A stretch of 64,000 nt of DNA from Janthinobacterium silvisoli (GTDB taxonomy: Bacteria; Pseudomonadota; Gammaproteobacteria; Burkholderiales; Burkholderiaceae_D): positions 186,001 through 250,000 of the forward strand of contig NZ_JACHCL010000001.1 of assembly GCF_014200725.1 (NCBI RefSeq). The letters run 5' to 3'. Within the stretch, counting starts at the first letter, position 1; each line of letters starts with the position of its first letter. Below are positions 59,592 to 64,000 of this stretch, piece after piece. Under the pieces are notes generated by a model. The model saw only the letters and a program-made list of their open reading frames with translations. It was not told the origin of the DNA and searched no databases. Both the position numbers and the translations under genes were made by a program.

Positions 59592-60046
59592 ACTGGGACT
59601 ATCCGCACCCGTACACCCTGTGTGTGACGCCGCAGCCAGACGATATCGACGGCTTGCAGCACACGAACAACGCCGTCTATGTGCGCTGGTGCGAGCATAT
59701 CGGTTGGCACCACTCGGCGGCGCTGGGACTGGATCTCGATGATTACCGCCGCTTGGACCGCGCCATGGCGATACGCCGCGGTGAATACGACTACCTGCTG
59801 CCCACGCGTGCCGGCGAGACCCTGACCCTGGCCACCTGGCTGAGCGCCAGCGATGGCAAGCTGACCATGGAGCGGCGCTTCCAGCTGATACGCAACAGCG
59901 ACGGCTCGACAGTCGTGCGTGGACGCTGGGAACTGGTGTGCATCGAACTGAGCAGCGGCCGCGCGCGCCGCATGCCGCCGGAATTCCTGGCCGTGTACGA
60001 GCCGGCGATTGTCGCCGGCACACTCAAGGCGCCAGCAGCGCCATGA
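59588..60046 (+). CDS. Acyl-CoA thioesterase, hotdog fold (4HBT type)
   Basis: 152 residues from a TTG at 59588 that overlaps the previous stop (TTGA). The active-site block is DIDGLQHTNNAVYVRWCEHIGWHHSAALGLD, with the catalytic Asp in QPDDIDGLQHTNN, and helix and strand follow as in the 4-hydroxybenzoyl-CoA thioesterase family (TRAGETLTLATWL). It should hydrolyse an acyl-CoA of unknown chain. It is coupled to the UPF0303 gene and its 3' end overlaps the convergent LysR gene by 23 bases. Confidence 0.83.
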   Translation: MNWDYPHPYTLCVTPQPDDIDGLQHTNNAVYVRWCEHIGWHHSAALGLDLDDYRRLDRAMAIRRGEYDYLLPTRAGETLTLATWLSASDGKLTMERRFQLIRNSDGSTVVRGRWELVCIELSSGRARRMPPEFLAVYEPAIVAGTLKAPAAP

Positions 60047-60935
60047 CAAAATCGAGGAAGGCGCGCGTCTTGGCCGGCGGATGGTGGCGCGACGGATGCA
60101 GCGCATACAGCGGAAAATGCTCGTCGGGCCAGTCGGCAAACAGTTCGACCAGCTTGCCCTCTTCCAGCAGCGCTTCGCTGCCCAGCAGCATGATCTGCGC
60201 CACGCCATAACCGGCCAGGCAGGCGCTGAGCAAGGTGCCCGCATCGTTCAGCAGCAAGCGCCCCGGCGTATCGATGGTGATGCGTTTGCGCTTGCGGTGA
60301 AATTCCCAGGGAAACGGCCGGCCCGTTACCGGATCGCGGAAATCGATCAATTCATGGCCGCCACTGGCCAGTTCCTGCGGTGAAAACGGCCGCCCTTTGC
60401 GCTGCAGATAGGCCGGGGACGCCACCGTCAGCACCCGCGTTTCCAGCAGCTTGCGGGCTACCAGGCTCGATTCCCGGGGCGGGCCAAAGCGCAGCGCCAG
60501 ATCGATGCCATCGCCCACCATGTCGCCCAGCTGGTCGCGCGTGATCAGTTCCAGCTGCAATTGCGGGTGGGCCGCCATGAAGGCTTCCAGCTGCGGCCCC
60601 AGCACCAGGCGCGAAAAGAAGGGGTCGACATTCACGCGCAGGCGTCCGCGTACGGCCGTGGCGCTGCCCGAGGCGGTGGCTGCCGCCTCTTCCAGCCCCG
60701 CGATCAAGGGCGTGACCTGGGCGTGAAAGCGCCGGCCCTCGTCCGTCAGCGAGATCTTGCGGGTGGTGCGGTCGAACAGCCGTATGCCCAGCTTGCCCTC
60801 CAGCCGGGCAAGTGCGCGGCTCACGCCAGGCGGCGACATGCCCAGCTGATCGCCAGCGGCAGCCAGGCTGCCTGCATCGACGATCGCCACAAACACGCCC
60901 ATGCCATTCAACAGGCGTTCATCAAAGCCCCGCAT
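60024..60935 (-). CDS. LysR-family regulator
   Basis: 303 residues from the ATG at 60935, with GGAG six bases upstream; a second ATG two codons earlier is too close. DNA-binding domain: GMGVFVAIVDAGSLAAAGDQLGMSPPGVSRALARLEGKLGIRLFDRTTRKISLTDEGRRF. The effector part has GRLRVNVDPFFSRLVLGPQL, DLALRFGPPRESSLVARKLLE and ELIDFRDPVTGRPFPWEF. It belongs to the CrgA/DmlR-like group. It is divergent from an NmrA-type gene and probably regulates it. Confidence 0.87.
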   Translation of the reverse strand: MRGFDERLLNGMGVFVAIVDAGSLAAAGDQLGMSPPGVSRALARLEGKLGIRLFDRTTRKISLTDEGRRFHAQVTPLIAGLEEAAATASGSATAVRGRLRVNVDPFFSRLVLGPQLEAFMAAHPQLQLELITRDQLGDMVGDGIDLALRFGPPRESSLVARKLLETRVLTVASPAYLQRKGRPFSPQELASGGHELIDFRDPVTGRPFPWEFHRKRKRITIDTPGRLLLNDAGTLLSACLAGYGVAQIMLLGSEALLEEGKLVELFADWPDEHFPLYALHPSRHHPPAKTRAFLDFVMALLAP

Positions 60936-61054
60936 CAGCATCTCCTATTAGTGCGCTTCTGTTATGAATCTAATGCCATCCATGTTATCGCGAAATGACC
61001 AGGCCTGCCGCACAATGGCTGCACATTCACAACGTCTAGCAAAGGAAAACAATC

Positions 61055-61912
61055 ATGTACGCCATTACAGGAATCACCGGAAAAGTCGGCGGCACCGTCG
61101 CCCGCAGCTTGCTGGCCGCAGGTTTGCCCGTACGCGCCGTGCTGCGCGATGCGGCCAAGGCCGCACCATGGAAGGCAGCCGGCTGCGAGATCGCCATCGC
61201 CGGCATGGACAATGCACAGGCGCTGACGCAGGCGTTTACAGGTGCACAAGCCGTATTCGTGCTGCTGCCGCCCACCTTCGATCCATCGCCCGACTTTGCC
61301 GAATCGCGCGCCGTCATCACCGCCCTCGATACGGCCCTGCGCGCCGCCCGGCCCCAGCGCGTGGTGGTCCTGTCCACCGTGGGCGCCCAGGCTACCGAGC
61401 GCAACCTGCTGACGCAATTAAGCAATATGGAAAAGACGCTGGGCGAGCTGCCCATGCCTGTCACCTTTTTGCGCGCCGGCTGGTTCATGGAAAACAGCGT
61501 CTGGGATATTCCTGGCGCGCGCAGCGAAGGCCGCATCGACAGCATGCTGCAGCCAACCTCGCGCCGCATTCCCATGGTCGCCACGCGTGACGTGGGCACC
61601 ACGGCAGCAAGCCTGCTGCAGCAGACATGGCAAGGCAAGCGCGTGGTCGAACTGGAAGGCCCGCAGACCGTGTCGCCAGACGATATCGCCGCCACCCTGG
61701 GCCGATTGATAGGCCGCGAGGTGACGGCAAGAGCCGTGCCGCGCGACAGCTGGGAAGCGCGCCTGCACGCCCAGAGCATGCTCAATCCCACCCCGCGCAT
61801 GCGCATGGTCGACGGTTTTAACGAAGGCTGGATCTGCTTTGAGCACAGCACCGTCAAGGGCCAGATCGGGCTGGAAACGGTGCTGCAGGAACTGCTGCAA
61901 CAGCAAGTCTAA
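61055..61912 (+). CDS. NmrA-like NAD(P)-binding protein
   Basis: 285 residues. The Rossmann start is YAITGITGKVGGTVARSLLAAGLPVRAVLRDAAKA, then AVFVLLPPTFDPSPDF and FLRAGWFMENSVWDI. These belong to atypical SDRs (NmrA/TMR type) such as quinone oxidoreductase 2 (QorB/YtfG) or NAD(P)H sensors. AAAGGA precedes the ATG. It is divergent from the LysR gene and convergent with the DUF1275 gene, overlapping its 3' end by four bases. Confidence 0.83.
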   Translation: MYAITGITGKVGGTVARSLLAAGLPVRAVLRDAAKAAPWKAAGCEIAIAGMDNAQALTQAFTGAQAVFVLLPPTFDPSPDFAESRAVITALDTALRAARPQRVVVLSTVGAQATERNLLTQLSNMEKTLGELPMPVTFLRAGWFMENSVWDIPGARSEGRIDSMLQPTSRRIPMVATRDVGTTAASLLQQTWQGKRVVELEGPQTVSPDDIAATLGRLIGREVTARAVPRDSWEARLHAQSMLNPTPRMRMVDGFNEGWICFEHSTVKGQIGLETVLQELLQQQV

Positions 61913-62607
61913 ACAGCTGTAGCGTTGCTGCGCGCCGGCTCCATGGCAATCAGTACGGCCAAGATGACCAGCGGGACGGCCAGCGCGGCAAAACCCAACG
62001 CCAGGTAGGCAAAGGCAGCGATACCGGCCCCTGCCGCAAAACCCAGCAAGGGCCACAGGCACTTGACGCAGCGCGCGCGCGTGGTGGCATCGCCCGCGCC
62101 GCGCAGCACGTCGACCGTGTCGATCACCAGTTGCGTCACATTCCCCGTCATCATGGATGTCGGCGCCAGATGTGATAATTGCAAGCGGCTGATCGCGCTG
62201 TGCGCACCCATGGCCGTCGCGCCGAACAGGCCGGCCGCCATCGCCAGCGCATCGGCTTGCGTCATCTCGGTCAAAGGGCCAGCCTGCATGCCACATACCA
62301 TGCAGCCGGCCAGCAGCACCCATTCCATCAGCAGCGCCAGGCGCAAGGCGCCACCGCCGCGCCGTTCCGCCGCCACCGTCAGCAGGCGCGCGGCCGCCAC
62401 ACCCAGTATAAAAGCGGGGAAAGCCAGCAGTTTCAAGGCAATCGAGCCATGGGCATCCTTGGCCAGGATGGCGCCGATCAGCACGAAGTTGCCCGTCACA
62501 TGGGCTGTGAACAGGCCAAACAGGGCCACGAAACCCAGGGTGTCGACATAGCCAGCCAAAAAGCCCAGGCCTATCCCTTGCACATGGCTGCGCTGTGCTG
62601 CATTCAT
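61909..62607 (-). CDS. DUF1275 (YoaK-like) membrane protein
   Basis: 232 residues with six predicted helices. Signature: GIGLGFLAGYVDTLGFVALFGLFTAHVTGNFVLIGA, GLFGATAMGAHSAISRLQLSHLAPTSMMTGNVTQLVIDTVD. The DUF1275 family has no settled function; transport is likely from the fold. AAGGAG stands before the ATG at 62607. It is convergent with the NmrA-type gene. Confidence 0.87.
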   Translation of the reverse strand: MNAAQRSHVQGIGLGFLAGYVDTLGFVALFGLFTAHVTGNFVLIGAILAKDAHGSIALKLLAFPAFILGVAAARLLTVAAERRGGGALRLALLMEWVLLAGCMVCGMQAGPLTEMTQADALAMAAGLFGATAMGAHSAISRLQLSHLAPTSMMTGNVTQLVIDTVDVLRGAGDATTRARCVKCLWPLLGFAAGAGIAAFAYLALGFAALAVPLVILAVLIAMEPARSNATAV

Positions 62608-62778
62608 CGAGTTCTCCTTGATTCCAGAAGTAAGCGCCTAAGCGCGCCCTGCAGGCAAATCATACAGGGAGTAGGAATGGATACAACACACCGCAGTGCA
62701 ACATGCATTTCCCTGCTGCTTTCCACGCTCTTGCATTAGAATCACTGGCCTTACCACCGCGAATCAGGACAAAACTAT

Positions 62779-64000
62779 ATGACGGCAGCCGGGATTACTG
62801 AACACAATGAGCTCAAGCGGGGATTAAAAAGCCGCCATATCCAGCTCATCGCGCTGGGCGGCGCCATCGGCACCGGCCTTTTTCTCGGCATCGCGCAAAC
62901 CATCAAGATGGCCGGCCCTTCCGTGCTGCTCGGCTATGGCATCGCCGGCGTGATCGCCTTTCTGATCATGCGCCAGCTGGGCGAGATGGTGGTCGATGAA
63001 CCGGTGGCCGGTTCCTTCAGCTACTTTGCCGACAAATACTGCGGCCACTTGCCAGGATTTCTCTCTGGCTGGAATTACTGGGTGCTGTATGTCCTGGTCA
63101 GCATGGCCGAACTGACGGCCGTCGGCATCTACGTGCAGTACTGGTGGCCGGACGTGCCGACCTGGGTCTCGGCGCTGGCCTTCTTTGGCTTCATCAACGC
63201 CATCAGCCTGCTGAACGTGAAAGCGTTTGGCGAGATGGAATTCTGGTTCGCCATTATCAAAGTGGTGGCCATTATCGGCATGATCATCTTCGGCGCCTGG
63301 CTGCTGGCCTCGGGCGACGCCGGCCCACAGGCAAGCGTCGCCAATCTGTGGCAGCACGGCGGCTTTTTTCCGAATGGCTGGCAAGGCCTGGTGATGGCCA
63401 TGGCCGTGATCATGTTTTCGTTTGGCGGCCTGGAACTGGTGGGCATCACAGCCGCCGAAGCCGATGACCCCAGCACCTCGATTCCGCGCGCCACCAACCA
63501 GGCCATCTACCGCATCCTGATCTTTTACATCGGCGCGCTGGGCATCCTGCTGTCGCTGTATCCATGGCAAAACGTGGTCACGGGCGGCAGTCCCTTTGTG
63601 CTGATCTTCCATGCGCTCGACAGCAACCTGGTGGCCACCGCCCTGAACGTGGTGGTGCTGACGGCCGCGCTGTCCGTCTACAACAGCGGCGTGTACTGCA
63701 ACACGCGCATGCTGTTCGGCCTCGCCAAGCAAGGCAATGCGCCGCGCGCGCTGCTGAAAGTGAACCGCCGCGGCGTGCCGCTGGTGGCGCTGGGGGTGTC
63801 GGCGCTGGCGACGGGCGCCTGCGTGGTGGTCAATTATCTGATGCCCGGTGAAGCGTTTGAAGTGCTGATGGGACTGGTGGTATCGGCCCTGATCATCAAC
63901 TGGGCCATGATCAGCTGGATCCATCTGCGCTTCCGCGCGCAGAAAAAACGCGAAGGCAAGAGCACCGCGTTCCAGAGCCTGGGCTACCCGTTCACCAACT
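62779..64000 (+). CDS. aroP: Aromatic amino acid:H+ permease (partial, cut at right edge)
   Basis: 407 codons of the expected roughly 460 are in the window, from the ATG at 62779; the end is outside. It follows AroP/PheP closely: LKSRHIQLIALGGAIGTGLFLG, NYWVLYVLVSMAELTAVGIYVQYWWP, VKAFGEMEFWFAIIKVVAII, SFGGLELVGITAAEADDPSTSIPRATNQ and NSGVYCNTRMLFGLAKQGNAP. It belongs to the amino acid/polyamine/organocation superfamily and imports phenylalanine, tyrosine or tryptophan with protons. It is transcribed alone. Confidence 0.88.
   Translation, partial: MTAAGITEHNELKRGLKSRHIQLIALGGAIGTGLFLGIAQTIKMAGPSVLLGYGIAGVIAFLIMRQLGEMVVDEPVAGSFSYFADKYCGHLPGFLSGWNYWVLYVLVSMAELTAVGIYVQYWWPDVPTWVSALAFFGFINAISLLNVKAFGEMEFWFAIIKVVAIIGMIIFGAWLLASGDAGPQASVANLWQHGGFFPNGWQGLVMAMAVIMFSFGGLELVGITAAEADDPSTSIPRATNQAIYRILIFYIGALGILLSLYPWQNVVTGGSPFVLIFHALDSNLVATALNVVVLTAALSVYNSGVYCNTRMLFGLAKQGNAPRALLKVNRRGVPLVALGVSALATGACVVVNYLMPGEAFEVLMGLVVSALIINWAMISWIHLRFRAQKKREGKSTAFQSLGYPFTN

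Noticed and set aside
1-64000. tRNA, rRNA, integrase, transposase or phage genes
   Set aside because: None was recognised on either strand. The repeat-bracketed patch and the yddG/maeB scar are the only signs of rearrangement.

Overview
The window is high-GC proteobacterial DNA packed with genes. Its gene content (FecIRA-type uptake, PepSY proteins, many TonB-dependent receptors, membrane PQQ glucose dehydrogenase, D(-)-tartrate dehydratase, dsdA/dsdC, AroP, topoisomerase IB) and codon usage suggest a betaproteobacterium of the Oxalobacteraceae (Janthinobacterium, Duganella or Massilia type). This is an inference; there is no rRNA or housekeeping marker here. No tRNA, rRNA, CRISPR array, intact insertion sequence or prophage was recognised.

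Layout. 1-4.8 kb: the end of an osmoprotectant-type binding protein, a TonB-dependent receptor and a divergent PepSY membrane protein. 4.8-7.4 kb: an AT-rich accessory patch with three orphan small genes, one of them frameshifted, bracketed by three copies of a roughly 160-bp structured repeat. 7.5-13.6 kb: MscS channel, Na+/H+ antiporter, an altered serine-hydrolase homologue, a YkvA protein, topoisomerase IB and an MgtC protein. 13.9-19.7 kb: sedolisin peptidase, MFS transporter, a second PepSY protein and a DUF455 ferritin-like protein. 19.9-26.7 kb: a PIN-like orphan gene beside a scar made of a yddG 5' fragment joined to a malic-enzyme 3' fragment, then a tartrate locus (dctA, tarD, divergent LysR) and intact yddG. 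26.7-28.9 kb: dsdC and dsdA for D-serine. 29-35.8 kb: a run of five minus-strand genes, with a copper-type receptor and DUF2946, then two PstS-like binding proteins translationally coupled to a Fur-box receptor.

36-47.8 kb: a giant AsmA-like DUF748 protein, SDR enzymes, a GlxA/TehA pair, a DUF3667 protein, a haem-oxygenase-fold protein and a TetR-controlled reductase pair. 48-56.7 kb: DUF3300 lipoprotein, PQQ glucose dehydrogenase, and a Fur-controlled FecI-FecR-receptor cassette. 56.7-64 kb: epimerase/TetR pair, alkB, UPF0303 plus thioesterase, LysR/NmrA pair, DUF1275 protein and the start of aroP, cut by the right edge.

The dominant theme is envelope transport: four TonB-dependent receptors with different partners, plus uptake and first-step catabolism of tartrate, D-serine, glucose and aromatic amino acids. 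The most unusual items are the covarying repeat family with its AT-rich cargo, the TM-less ExbD-like protein, the frameshifted secreted protein, the receptor coupled to twin PstS-like proteins, the serine-hydrolase homologue lacking its nucleophile, and the scar next to the tartrate cassette.
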